Assembly: GCA_017642425.1 (NCBI GenBank)
Contig: JAGCPB010000020.1
Coordinates: 118,696-182,695 of the forward strand
DNA length: 64,000 nucleotides
From: Bacteroidaceae bacterium
Lineage (GTDB): Bacteria; Bacteroidota; Bacteroidia; Bacteroidales; Bacteroidaceae
Reading direction: 5' to 3'
How positions within the stretch are numbered: position 1 is the first letter of the stretch; every line of letters begins with the position of its first letter. The notes beneath the pieces are model-generated. The model was not told the DNA's origin and did no database searches. It saw nothing but the letters and a program-made list of their open reading frames with translations. Of the stretch, positions 8,891 to 17,416 are shown in pieces. The translations under genes and the position numbers were made by a program.

Positions 8891-9949
8891 AAGGTACTGG
8901 TCCAGCAGAACCAGTGCTGTGAGTGATTCCACTACCGGAACCGCACGCGGAACCACGCAGGGGTCATGACGACCCTTGGCGGCAATCGTTGTCTGGCGTC
9001 CGTCACGTGTCACGGTATTCTGCTCCTTACCTATGGTGGGGGTGGGCTTGAATGCCACACGAAACCTTATGGGCTGGCCGTTGCTTATGCCTCCCTGTAT
9101 GCCCCCGCTGTGGTTTGTGGCAGTACCAATCTGACCGTTTTCAATGCGGAACGCGTCATTATGCTCTGATCCGCGCTGTGATGCGGATGCAAATCCGTCA
9201 CCATATTCAAACCCCTTGGCGGCGTTTATGCCCAGCATTGCCTTGGCCAGCGATGCTTCAAGTTTGTCAAATACGGGATTGCCTATGCCGGCAGGTATTC
9301 CGCGGACAACGCATGTCACGCAGCCTCCTGTGGAATCCTGCTCCTTACGCAGCTCTTTAATGTACTCCTCCATTTTTGATGCAAGTTCCTGTTGCGGACA
9401 TCTTACAGGGTTGCTGTCGGCCATATCGGCAGAATAATCCATATCCTTGGCCGGATCAGTGGAGTAGGGGCCTATCTGTGACGTGAACGCCGTTATTTCC
9501 AATGCAGGAACCAGCTTGCGGAATGCCAGCATGGCCAAAGCTCCTGCCACGCATATGGGGGCGGTCACCCGGGCCGATGAACGTCCGCCGCCACGCCAGT
9601 CACGTATGCCGTAGCGTTGCTCCCAGGCATAGTCTGCATGTGACGGACGGTACAAGTCCTTGAGTTCGTCATAATCGGATGAGTGCTGGTCTGTGTTCCT
9701 TATGATGAATGCAATGGGGGCACCGGTGGAAACTCCGTCCAGCAGTCCGGACAGGAATTCAACCTCATCCTGTTCCTGGCGTCCGGTGGTAACATGGCTC
9801 TGTCCGGGACGGCGGCGCTGCATCTGCCTGGCAACAAACTCAGTATCAACGGTTATTCCTGCCGGAAAACCGTCCAGCACTCCACCTATAGCCGGTCCAT
9901 GGCTCTCGCCGAACGTGGTCAGCGTAAGTATCTGCCCCAAAGTATTCAT
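8879..9949 (-). CDS. aroC: Chorismate synthase
   Basis: A 356-residue enzyme catalysing the last shikimate-pathway step, conversion of EPSP to chorismate using reduced FMN as a catalytic cofactor. Diagnostic segments are the N-terminal TTFGESHGPAIGGVLDGFPA, RRRPGQSHVTTGRQEQD, GGGRSSARVTA near 120, GGIQGGISNGQPI near 280, and RHDPCVVPRAVPV near 325. It starts 3 bp downstream of the slyD stop on the same strand, so the two are probably co-transcribed. The 3' end overlaps the HAD gene tail to tail. Confidence 0.97.
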   Translation of the reverse strand: MNTLGQILTLTTFGESHGPAIGGVLDGFPAGITVDTEFVARQMQRRRPGQSHVTTGRQEQDEVEFLSGLLDGVSTGAPIAFIIRNTDQHSSDYDELKDLYRPSHADYAWEQRYGIRDWRGGGRSSARVTAPICVAGALAMLAFRKLVPALEITAFTSQIGPYSTDPAKDMDYSADMADSNPVRCPQQELASKMEEYIKELRKEQDSTGGCVTCVVRGIPAGIGNPVFDKLEASLAKAMLGINAAKGFEYGDGFASASQRGSEHNDAFRIENGQIGTATNHSGGIQGGISNGQPIRFRVAFKPTPTIGKEQNTVTRDGRQTTIAAKGRHDPCVVPRAVPVVESLTALVLLDQYLSSK

Positions 9950-9952
9950 GTT

Positions 9953-10513
9953 TTATTGTTTTTTGCAGTCACCGTCGCAGTTGCAGTCACTGTTGCAGTC
10001 ACCTCCCTGACAACCGCCGCCGCAACCCTTGCATTTGGGATGCAGTATGGCGTCAATCTCATCCTGTGTGGCGGGATGTGATTCCAGAATCACCCCCTTG
10101 AATGTAAGGTCCTCGCCAGCCAGCGGATGGTTAAGGTCAACCGTAACCTTATCATCGGTAATGTTCGTAACGGTGGCGTTGAAAGTCTGCTGTCCGTCAC
10201 TCAACGGGATTATTGCACCTACCTTTACGTGCTCGCTGTCAAACACGCCGTCACGCAGGAATATACCCTTGTCAAGGTCCAGCACGTTCTCCTTGCTGTA
10301 TTCTCCGTATGCCTTATCGGCAGGTATCTCAAACTCAAAACTCTGACCTACAGCAAGTGATCCAACGTTGCTCTCAAACAGGTCAAGAGCATAACCTATT
10401 CCTGATATAAATGTGAAAGGCCGTTCACGAGTGGCGCTCTCATATTTGTAGAGTTTGCCGTCAGCATCTTTGAGCATCAGGTCATAAGTCAGACTGATAT
10501 ATTTCTTCTCCAT
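9953..10513 (-). CDS. SlyD-like FKBP-type peptidyl-prolyl isomerase
   Basis: A 186-residue FKBP-type proline isomerase of the SlyD class, a folding helper in which an IF (insert-in-flap) chaperone domain interrupts the FKBP fold. FKBP segments flank the insert, with ISGIGYALDLFESNVGSLAVGQ early and NHPLAGEDLTFKGVIL late. The C-terminus is rich in Cys, Asp and Gly (CKGCGGGCQGGDCNSDC and beyond), resembling SlyD's nickel-binding tail but Cys- rather than His-dominated. I chose ATG 10513 (MEKKYISL). A longer in-frame start at 10567 would run through the promoter box at 10529-10536 and into a palindromic repeat. It is probably co-transcribed with aroC. Confidence 0.9.
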   Translation of the reverse strand: MEKKYISLTYDLMLKDADGKLYKYESATRERPFTFISGIGYALDLFESNVGSLAVGQSFEFEIPADKAYGEYSKENVLDLDKGIFLRDGVFDSEHVKVGAIIPLSDGQQTFNATVTNITDDKVTVDLNHPLAGEDLTFKGVILESHPATQDEIDAILHPKCKGCGGGCQGGDCNSDCNCDGDCKKQ

Positions 10514-10528
10514 TTTCAATATTTTCGG

Positions 10529-10536
10529 CAAAGATA
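10529..10536 (-). promoter_or_regulatory. -7 box for the slyD-like gene and aroC
   Basis: On the minus strand this reads TATCTTTG, an exact TAnnTTTG match, 15 bp before the ATG at 10513. It supports the shorter start. The leader would be very short. Confidence 0.5.
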
Positions 10537-10559
10537 CTTGTTTTTTTACCAATGACCAA

Positions 10560-10611
10560 GGGCACAAAAAGAAGGTTTAGCTCGACGAAGTCAACCGTCC
10601 CTATTGTGCCC
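10560..10611. repeat. GGGACGGTT palindromic repeat, copy 1
   Basis: GGGCACAA at 10560-10567 pairs with TTGTGCCC at 10604-10611. The interior carries AACCGTCCCT, the reverse complement of the core found at 57411, 60488 and 62738. It directly abuts the stop codon of the gene ending at 10612 and could fold in its 3' end. Confidence 0.65.
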
Positions 10612-13356
10612 CTACTTGAGGTTTTTGAGGGGGATGGCGGAGCAGGCGTTGGGGGGATCGTTGCGGGTGATGAGGGAGATGGTGGGGGCCAGGACGCTGA
10701 TTGAGATAGGTTCGTGGTTAACCTCCGCCCTGATGCCGTTCCCGTACAGGATCATGGGAACGGGCTTTGCCACAGGCTTGCGGTAGAGAACCGTCCCGTC
10801 TTTCTCGTCCGATATCCCCCAACCCGGGATGGCATCTATGATGATGTCACCGGACCAGGTGGCATTCAGGCCGTTGCGTTTGCGAACAGCCTCCAAGTCC
10901 GGAACGTTTGACATAAGGTCACGCATAAGCAGTACGCTCCTTATCCCGCTCACCTGTACCAGCAGGTCCACACAGCTTTCCAGTATCTCATGCAGAGCCA
11001 TATTCTTTTCTTCTATCAGGTCATGATTAAGATAGATGTGGTTGCGATGGAATGCCTGTATCCAGTTCCCGCCGCCATATTTTGCGGATAGATATAGGTT
11101 TAACAGGGCAGTGGCACGTTCCATACTCACCTGACCCGTTGGGATCCTTGTACCTCCCAATTGGGGGGTGGTGTTCTCCACATATCCGGTTGATGTAACA
11201 AAGAACAGTACATTGTCCAGTCCTATCCTGGCTGTTATGGTGTTTACCAGTTCCGCTATTGTCTGGTCCAGACGTACATAGATATCCTGTTGTTCAAGTG
11301 ACCAGATGGTATTGGGGGTGTGCCTGAAATTACCTGCATAGTATGTAAGTGCCAGCAGGTCGGGGGTATCATCATTACCCAGTCCCAAACCTTCAACCGA
11401 TGCGATTGCCATCTCTGTGATACGGTCATTGGCAAAAGGGGTGGTGCGCCAGTCCCAGATGTCGTTCTTGCGGAACGTGTATGAGAACGGTTTGAACCGG
11501 TCATGGTCAGAAACGGGTATGTATGAACTTGTGGCCAGCGCAGGACGCCAATCCACATTCTTCCAGGTGCTGTCATTACGCACATTGACCCATTCGGGCA
11601 ACGCCCCGTAATAGTCGGATGAACTCCAGCGTCCGTCATTTTCGTTTATCCACATCACCATGTCAGGATCATGTCCGCCCGCCAGTATGGCGGCATCACG
11701 TTCAATGGCTAAGGAGCAGACCTTGGAGCGGTTTGAACCCAGTTTCATCTCATCCGCCAGGTTGGTGGCCATAAGTTTACCGGGTGATGACAGTTCTATG
11801 GTGTTGATGCCACTGTAATTGCTGTCATCAACAGGCGATGAGGGCAACAGTGTCTTGGGATTCAACCATCGTCCGGCCACAATGCCGTGCTGGAAAGGTG
11901 ACGCTCCCGTATGGATCGATGCCACAGCCGATGCCCTGTCCATATCATCATAGTCAAATGTGGCGTTGGTGCGGTTGTATCCGTCGGTCCAAAGGCGTTT
12001 AAGGCCGTCGGCACCTATTACGGGCAGCATCTTTTCCAGATACTCTTCATCAAGCTGGTCAATCACTATGCCAACCACCAGTTTGGGGCTTTTTTCAGGT
12101 TTGGAGTGGGCGGTTGCAGGAACAGAGAGAACAGCCAGGAGTATGAGCGGTAGCCGTACGTCCTTTACCGCCGGTGCCCTGCGTATCCTGGAATGAATCT
12201 GATATATTGATGTGCTGAGCGCCCTCATGGCAAAAGTTCCTATAAGAATCAGTACCGCCGGTTCTATCTTTTGGGGAATGAGAGGGTAGAGGATAAGGAA
12301 AGCCGTGCATACAGCGAATTCACATATCATGAATACGGATATTCTCCCTTTTCTTGTCTTGTGTATCATGAACGGAAGAAAGACCAGAGGAAGGGGATTC
12401 AGACAGGCAATCAACCAGTTGGTGCCGGTAGTGGGGTGCTCGGAGAAGAAGAACAAAAGCGCTATTACGATACCACCGATACCCTGGAGTCCGAACAGGA
12501 TCAGGTCAACCAGCCAATAGGGCCTGTTCCTGTACCATCCTATAAGCGTGAACAGCAGTACAAGAAGGAATATGATCCACATGGTCTGGACCGGAGTGAG
12601 TACGGGCTTGCCGAAATCCACACCATGATCCGGTTTGACAAGGCGGGTGCATGAAAGAACCAAAGGTTTCTGTACGCCGGCAGTATCTGTTATGACTGCA
12701 TTCCGGGCCATTCTCATAAGGTATAAAGGTGCAAACGCATCTTCCTTGTAGCCTATTGGCCTGTCAGCCTGGGCACCTATGATGAGGTCAACCCCAAACC
12801 GGCTCCAAGGACGCACTTTTGTGTGCTCTGTCAGTATATCGCGGAACGTAAGGTCAGGATTAGGCCGGTCAAACCTGACGGTACCGGTAATGCTCTCTTC
12901 TATCTTGTCCAGTGCCATTGTAGCACAGTTGTTGAACAGGAAGTTGTAGCGATAAACCCTGTTTTCAGGTCTGCAGTTCTCAATGAGCAGTTCATAGAGT
13001 CTCTTTGTCTCATCAGGACTCAGATTCAGTTCCTGGGCAAACACCTCCGAACCGCGTTCGCCGTATTCCCTAAGGAATGACCTTAAACGGGTGGCTCCCA
13101 GCAGGTAATCGGTCTTACCAAGCGTGAAACGCCATACAAAATGAGGTGTGTCAAAGTCAAACAGCCCGTAGTTGAATATCGCATCGGTCCCGTTGCTGAT
13201 ATCCTCTATCCATATGGCGGTATGCCCGTACAATTCATAAATGGCTTTACCCGGCTCGCAGGTAAGAAGGTAGGCTTTTATGCTGTCATTCTGTGCCTTT
13301 ACCCCCTGGAACAGGAACATAAAGGAGGCCAGAAAGATGAAAATGCTCTTATTCAT
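10612..13356 (-). CDS. Lnb-like (DUF4105) membrane domain fused to a degenerate alkaline phosphatase domain
   Basis: A 914-residue two-part protein. Residues 1-22 are a signal peptide. Residues about 25-200 match DUF4105, the Lnb N-terminal periplasmic domain; Lnb is the lipoprotein N-acyltransferase described in Bacteroides. ELYGHTAIW (His45) and FLFNNCATM (Cys144) are the likely catalytic pair. Residues 257-390 hold about five membrane helices. Residues 401-417 look like a former signal peptide, followed by an alkaline-phosphatase-superfamily fold from 425. Asp433 (GIVIDQLD) and TGASPFQHGI remain. The conserved TADHG ligand motif appears as TSTGY (721-725), and the Asp of the usual TDYVGH is Gly675, although His679 remains. 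Metal binding is therefore probably lost. The frame is continuous, with no sign of frameshift. I infer lipoprotein acylation coupled to a non-catalytic periplasmic domain. Confidence 0.82.
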   Translation of the reverse strand: MNKSIFIFLASFMFLFQGVKAQNDSIKAYLLTCEPGKAIYELYGHTAIWIEDISNGTDAIFNYGLFDFDTPHFVWRFTLGKTDYLLGATRLRSFLREYGERGSEVFAQELNLSPDETKRLYELLIENCRPENRVYRYNFLFNNCATMALDKIEESITGTVRFDRPNPDLTFRDILTEHTKVRPWSRFGVDLIIGAQADRPIGYKEDAFAPLYLMRMARNAVITDTAGVQKPLVLSCTRLVKPDHGVDFGKPVLTPVQTMWIIFLLVLLFTLIGWYRNRPYWLVDLILFGLQGIGGIVIALLFFFSEHPTTGTNWLIACLNPLPLVFLPFMIHKTRKGRISVFMICEFAVCTAFLILYPLIPQKIEPAVLILIGTFAMRALSTSIYQIHSRIRRAPAVKDVRLPLILLAVLSVPATAHSKPEKSPKLVVGIVIDQLDEEYLEKMLPVIGADGLKRLWTDGYNRTNATFDYDDMDRASAVASIHTGASPFQHGIVAGRWLNPKTLLPSSPVDDSNYSGINTIELSSPGKLMATNLADEMKLGSNRSKVCSLAIERDAAILAGGHDPDMVMWINENDGRWSSSDYYGALPEWVNVRNDSTWKNVDWRPALATSSYIPVSDHDRFKPFSYTFRKNDIWDWRTTPFANDRITEMAIASVEGLGLGNDDTPDLLALTYYAGNFRHTPNTIWSLEQQDIYVRLDQTIAELVNTITARIGLDNVLFFVTSTGYVENTTPQLGGTRIPTGQVSMERATALLNLYLSAKYGGGNWIQAFHRNHIYLNHDLIEEKNMALHEILESCVDLLVQVSGIRSVLLMRDLMSNVPDLEAVRKRNGLNATWSGDIIIDAIPGWGISDEKDGTVLYRKPVAKPVPMILYGNGIRAEVNHEPISISVLAPTISLITRNDPPNACSAIPLKNLK

Positions 13357-13379
13357 GTCATTATTGGTGTCGTTTGGTA

Positions 13380-13419
13380 CAAAGTTAAAGAAAACTTGTT
13401 TACTTTTTAAGTAATTTTG
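13380..13419. promoter_or_regulatory. Divergent promoter boxes, fusion gene and coaX
   Basis: The minus-strand box TAACTTTG (13380-13387) lies 23 bp before the ATG of the fusion gene. The plus-strand box TAATTTTG (13412-13419) lies 8 bp before coaX. Both match TAnnTTTG; clear -33 elements are not visible. Confidence 0.5.
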
Positions 13420-13427
13420 CGCTCAGT

Positions 13428-14150
13428 ATGACACTATTGCTCGATTTTGGAAACACCCGTGTCAAAGCTGCCGTCCTGGAAGACGGTATGCCGCGTCAGG
13501 TCTATTGCGGTCCCGTGCATGTACGGCAATTGTCGGATGCCGTTGCCGGAATGGATATAGACGGCGGCATGTGGTGCTCAGTCCATAAGCTGCAACCGGA
13601 GTTGACGGAGTGGATGACAGGCCTTGGGCTTGTACCGCTCACATATGCCACGCCCGTACCCATAGGCAGTTCATATTCAACTCCGCAGACATTGGGTATG
13701 GACCGTCTGGCAGCAGCGGTAGGGGCCTGGTCCATGTATCCCGGCCATGACCTTTTGGTCATAGACGCGGGCACGGCCATAACCTATGACCTTGTATCAT
13801 CTGACGGTGTATACAGGGGCGGCAATATAACCCCGGGGGTACATCTGAGGCTTAAGGCGCTGCACGAGCATACCGGAGCATTGCCCCTGGTGGACCGGGA
13901 CGGTGATATCCCATTGCTGGGGTATGATACAGAAACGGCGATACGGAGCGGCGTGCTGAACGGAATAAGGCATGAATTGAATGGCTATATTGAGGATTTG
14001 GCCGCTGTATATCCTTCACTTTTGGTTTTTTTAACCGGAGGTGATGCTGAATTCTTTGATATAAAAGCCAAAAGCAGTATTTTTGCAGTTCCGGATCTGG
14101 TTCTTCGCGGATTGGCCCGGATAGTTGAATATAATGAAAGGTGTATTTAG
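13428..14150 (+). CDS. coaX: Type III pantothenate kinase
   Basis: A 240-residue ASKHA-fold kinase that phosphorylates pantothenate, the first step of coenzyme A synthesis. The phosphate-binding loop LLLDFGNTRVKAAVLEDG is at residues 3-20, LGMDRLAAAVGA is near 89, the catalytic Asp is in DAGTAITYDLV near 112, and GGNITPGVHLR is near 131. A slightly short but normal member of the family. It heads an envelope-related run: the following OMP gene starts inside its last 17 bp, so translation is probably coupled. Confidence 0.95.
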   Translation: MTLLLDFGNTRVKAAVLEDGMPRQVYCGPVHVRQLSDAVAGMDIDGGMWCSVHKLQPELTEWMTGLGLVPLTYATPVPIGSSYSTPQTLGMDRLAAAVGAWSMYPGHDLLVIDAGTAITYDLVSSDGVYRGGNITPGVHLRLKALHEHTGALPLVDRDGDIPLLGYDTETAIRSGVLNGIRHELNGYIEDLAAVYPSLLVFLTGGDAEFFDIKAKSSIFAVPDLVLRGLARIVEYNERCI

Positions 14151-15393
14151 GTACATAGCGGTTTTACTGGCATTGTCATTTACGCTTTGCTCCGGCCGTG
14201 TCTTGGCTCAGACGGGGGTAAATTCTCCCTATTCCAGATACGGATTGGGTTTGCTGTCAGACCAGTCAACCGGATTGACCCGTTCCATGGGTGGCATAGG
14301 GGCCGGTTTCCGTTATCCCAACACGCTTAACCTTAAGAACCCGGCATCTTACTCGGCAGTAGATACGCTCACGTTCATAGCAGATATTGGCTTTTCACTC
14401 CAGAACGGCAATTTCAGTGAGAACGGGGTGAGGGTCAATGCCCGCAACGCATACATAAGCCACATGGCCATGCAGTTCAGGATCCTGCCTAAGGTGGGTA
14501 TGACTGTGGGGTTCATGCCTTTCTCCAATGTGGGTTATTCATTCTCAAACACGGAACTGATACGCCGGGATGAGGACGGTGAGATAACAGCCACAAACAC
14601 CTATTCCGGAACCGGCGGTGTAAGGCAGTTCATGGGAGGCCTGGGATGGCGTCCCACCCGGTGGCTTTCGGCCGGAATCAACGCCTCTTATCTTTTGGGT
14701 GACATAACCCATTCGGTGAGCAACACCTATTCCACATCGGATGTCCAGTCCAGATACAAGACATATTATGCTGACATGGCAGCCCTCAAGCTTGATTTCG
14801 GTCTGCAGGGAACTCTGGCATTTCATGATGACAACAGTCTGGTGCTGGGCGTCAGTTTTACCCCGGCGCAGAAGCTGGAGTGTGATACCTATGTCACCGA
14901 TGAGCATTCCAGGAGTGATACTGTCTGGATTGATAATGCATTCTCGCTGCCGGAACTGCTGTCTGCCGGTTTCACATACAAATGGAAAAACCGTATGATA
15001 GGCGCTGACGTGTCATACCAGACATGGTCCAAGGCCAGTTTCTTTGGCCGCAAGACAGGCAGTGACAGGCTTTCGGTGGCTGCGGGTTTCATGATAAAGC
15101 CCGAGGAGTTGGGCAGGACTCTGCTTAAACGCACCTCTTATCAGGTGGGTTTGAATGCGTCCCAGTCATATTACAGTGTGGGTGGCGCTAAAGGACCTAT
15201 GCAGTTCGGAGTTTCGGCCGGATTCTCAATGCCTATCACCACTTCTTACAACAGCATGTCATATCTCCATGTGTCGGGAGAGTACGTCAGGGTGCAGCCC
15301 ATGGAGAAAGGAATGATAACAGAAAATTATATAAGACTGAACCTTAGCGTAACATTTATGGAACGCTGGTTTATGAAACTTATGGTGGACTGA
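14134..15393 (+). CDS. Outer-membrane beta-barrel protein
   Basis: A 419-residue protein with signal peptide (MKGVFRYIAVLLALSFTLCSG, cleavage near VLAQ). The mature N-terminus TGVNSPYSRYGLGLL and the SMGGIGAGFRYPNTLNLKNPASY segment resemble FadL/PorP-type barrels of Bacteroidota. The rest is alternating amphipathic strands, ending YIRLNLSVTFMERWFMKLMVD. I chose ATG 14134 because the alternative TTG at 14125 gives a poorer signal peptide. The order coaX, barrel, TPR protein, lptC, GldE-like protein and PpiD-like chaperone points to outer-membrane biogenesis or homeostasis. The transported substrate, if any, is unknown. Confidence 0.85.
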   Translation: MKGVFRYIAVLLALSFTLCSGRVLAQTGVNSPYSRYGLGLLSDQSTGLTRSMGGIGAGFRYPNTLNLKNPASYSAVDTLTFIADIGFSLQNGNFSENGVRVNARNAYISHMAMQFRILPKVGMTVGFMPFSNVGYSFSNTELIRRDEDGEITATNTYSGTGGVRQFMGGLGWRPTRWLSAGINASYLLGDITHSVSNTYSTSDVQSRYKTYYADMAALKLDFGLQGTLAFHDDNSLVLGVSFTPAQKLECDTYVTDEHSRSDTVWIDNAFSLPELLSAGFTYKWKNRMIGADVSYQTWSKASFFGRKTGSDRLSVAAGFMIKPEELGRTLLKRTSYQVGLNASQSYYSVGGAKGPMQFGVSAGFSMPITTSYNSMSYLHVSGEYVRVQPMEKGMITENYIRLNLSVTFMERWFMKLMVD

Positions 15394-15448
15394 TTTAACC
15401 AATATGTGTTTATTATATCTTATTATTGAGAACTAAAGTTATGGAAAT

Positions 15449-16825
15449 ATGAAAAAGATTGGAATGTTAGCCCTTGCGCTTGTCACAGTGATGGGCGTAA
15501 ACGCACAGAAAGGCGTGGAAGACGGTTCCCGTTACGGTCACGGGGCAGATAGCATCAATACTCTCAAGAACATCAGCATCTATTCAGAGTATTACAAGAC
15601 CAACAATTTCAAGGATGCTTATGAACAGGGCTGGAAGGAGGTGTTCCGTGACGCTCCTCTGGCATCGGTCAACACATATAACTATGGTATCAAGATACTG
15701 CGCTCCTTGTACAAGGATGCCAAGACAGCTAATGATGCCGATCTGATGGCCCAGTATTCCGATGAGCTGTTCCAGGTTTATGAGCAGCGTCTCAAGTATC
15801 TGGAGCCCCTGAACGCACAGTCCAAGAACAAGACCACAGAGTTTGAGGTATTGGGCCAGTACGGTCATGACTACATGTCTTACAATCCTAAAGTACAGAT
15901 TTCGAGGGCATATGAGATCCTTAGAAAGGCTGTTGACCTGGGCAAGGGCCAGAGTCAGTACTATGTACTTGATGACCTGATGAATGTATCCGCTCAGCGT
16001 TTCAAGAACAAGAAGGACAACGATGAGTTCCGTGACGCCCTTATGCAGGACTATGTTGACTGCGCCAACTATATTGATGAGTTCATAGCTCTGCAGACTG
16101 ATGACAAGGTTCTTGAGCAGGCAGTCAAGGTTAAGGAGAGAATAGACGGACTTTTCATAAACAGCGGTGCCGCTGATTGTGAAAAACTGCAGGAGATCTA
16201 CGGTCCCAAGATTGAGAACAACAAGGACAATCTTGAGTACCTGAATAAGGTTGTTAAGCTGATGGCCATGTTTGACTGCAAGTCAAGTGACGCCTATTTC
16301 ACTGCTGCCGAGTATGCACATCAGATTTCTCCGTCAGTACAGACAGCCAAGAGTCTGGGCAGACTTTATCTTACCCAGCGTGAGGATATGGACAAGGCTC
16401 TTGAGTACTACAACCAGGCAATAGAGCTTGATGATGACAACAAGAGTGCCGGTGATACCTATTATACTATGGCTACCATCTATATGTCAAAGGAGAAATA
16501 TGACAACAGCCGCTCTTGCGTCCAGAAATGCTTGTCCAACAATCCTAACAAGGGTGACGCCTACATCCTGCTGGCTCAGCTCTATGCCGTTAAGCATGAC
16601 TGGTCAAATGAACCCGCTCTGAACCGTTGCGCATACTTTGCCGTTATTGACAAGCTTGAGCAGGCCAAGAAGGTTGATCCTTCTGTAGCAGACAGGGCAA
16701 ATGACCTTATCTCACAGTACAAGAAGCAGACTCCTCAGGTTGAAGACCTCTTCATGCTGGGATATAAGGCTGGTGACCAGATTGAGATCAAGGGCTGGAT
16801 AAACGAGAAAGTCACTATCAGATAA
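15449..16825 (+). CDS. Secreted TPR protein
   Basis: A 458-residue protein with signal peptide (MKKIGMLALALVTVMGVNAQ) and mostly helical sequence. Tetratricopeptide-like repeats are clearest at about residues 280-400: AKSLGRLYLTQREDMDKALE, then YYTMATIYMSKEKYDNSRSC, then AYILLAQLYA. TPRs are protein-docking solenoids, so a periplasmic scaffolding role is likely. Its stop codon directly precedes the lptC ATG (no gap), and it follows the barrel gene by 55 bp. No catalytic motif is visible. Confidence 0.85.
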   Translation: MKKIGMLALALVTVMGVNAQKGVEDGSRYGHGADSINTLKNISIYSEYYKTNNFKDAYEQGWKEVFRDAPLASVNTYNYGIKILRSLYKDAKTANDADLMAQYSDELFQVYEQRLKYLEPLNAQSKNKTTEFEVLGQYGHDYMSYNPKVQISRAYEILRKAVDLGKGQSQYYVLDDLMNVSAQRFKNKKDNDEFRDALMQDYVDCANYIDEFIALQTDDKVLEQAVKVKERIDGLFINSGAADCEKLQEIYGPKIENNKDNLEYLNKVVKLMAMFDCKSSDAYFTAAEYAHQISPSVQTAKSLGRLYLTQREDMDKALEYYNQAIELDDDNKSAGDTYYTMATIYMSKEKYDNSRSCVQKCLSNNPNKGDAYILLAQLYAVKHDWSNEPALNRCAYFAVIDKLEQAKKVDPSVADRANDLISQYKKQTPQVEDLFMLGYKAGDQIEIKGWINEKVTIR

Positions 16826-17416
16826 ATGATATATACCACCGGTCCTGAACCGATGAGAACAAGAATGTACCTGGCAACCGTCATACTGGCGGTTGTCTCG
16901 TCGTTTTTCTGCTTGTCATGCAGCAATAAGGACAAACAGTTGGGGCCGGCTGTGACAAGCCGTGACTCCACATCGGTCATAACCACACGTGGCGTTGACA
17001 TGTTTATCTCTGAAAACGGGATCATACGCTATCATGTGATTGCCGAGGAATGGAAGATTTTTGACAAGATGAAACCTCCGTTCTACAGTATGGAACAGGG
17101 AGTCACGCTTGAGATACTGGACTCGCTTATGCAACCCGAATCCATGCTGAGGGCGGATACGGCCTATTATATGATGGAATCCAAGATATGGCATCTTATA
17201 CATGATGTCCATGCTCAGAATATCAAAAACGAGGAGTTTGATACGCAGGAGCTGTTTGTGAACAACAACACTGACCGTATGTATTCTGACAGCCTTATCC
17301 GCATAAAGCAGGACCGGCAGATTATCACCGGTCACGGATTTGAGTCCAACGGCAATCTGACTGAATATACGATACGCCGGACAGAGGGCGTATTCCCTGT
17401 CACTGACACCAAATGA
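16826..17416 (+). CDS. lptC: LPS export protein LptC
   Basis: A roughly 196-residue LptC family protein, the bitopic or lipid-anchored periplasmic component that passes lipopolysaccharide from the LptBFG transporter to LptA. The N-terminus holds a lipoprotein-like signal (MYLATVILAVVSSFFCLSC), then beta-jellyroll strands: GVDMFISENGIIRYHVIAEEW, FYSMEQGVTLEIL, SMLRADTAYYMMESKIWHL and HDVHAQNIKNEEFDTQELF. This is the usual LptC pattern in Bacteroidota. The ATG at 16853 (MRTRMYL) gives a cleaner signal peptide than 16826 and may be the true start. The 3' end overlaps the next gene by 4 bp (ATGA), so the two are translationally coupled. Confidence 0.85.
   Translation: MIYTTGPEPMRTRMYLATVILAVVSSFFCLSCSNKDKQLGPAVTSRDSTSVITTRGVDMFISENGIIRYHVIAEEWKIFDKMKPPFYSMEQGVTLEILDSLMQPESMLRADTAYYMMESKIWHLIHDVHAQNIKNEEFDTQELFVNNNTDRMYSDSLIRIKQDRQIITGHGFESNGNLTEYTIRRTEGVFPVTDTK

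Noticed and set aside
10514-10567. N-terminal extension of the slyD-like gene
   Set aside because: It would cover the -7 box at 10529-10536 and run into the palindromic repeat.
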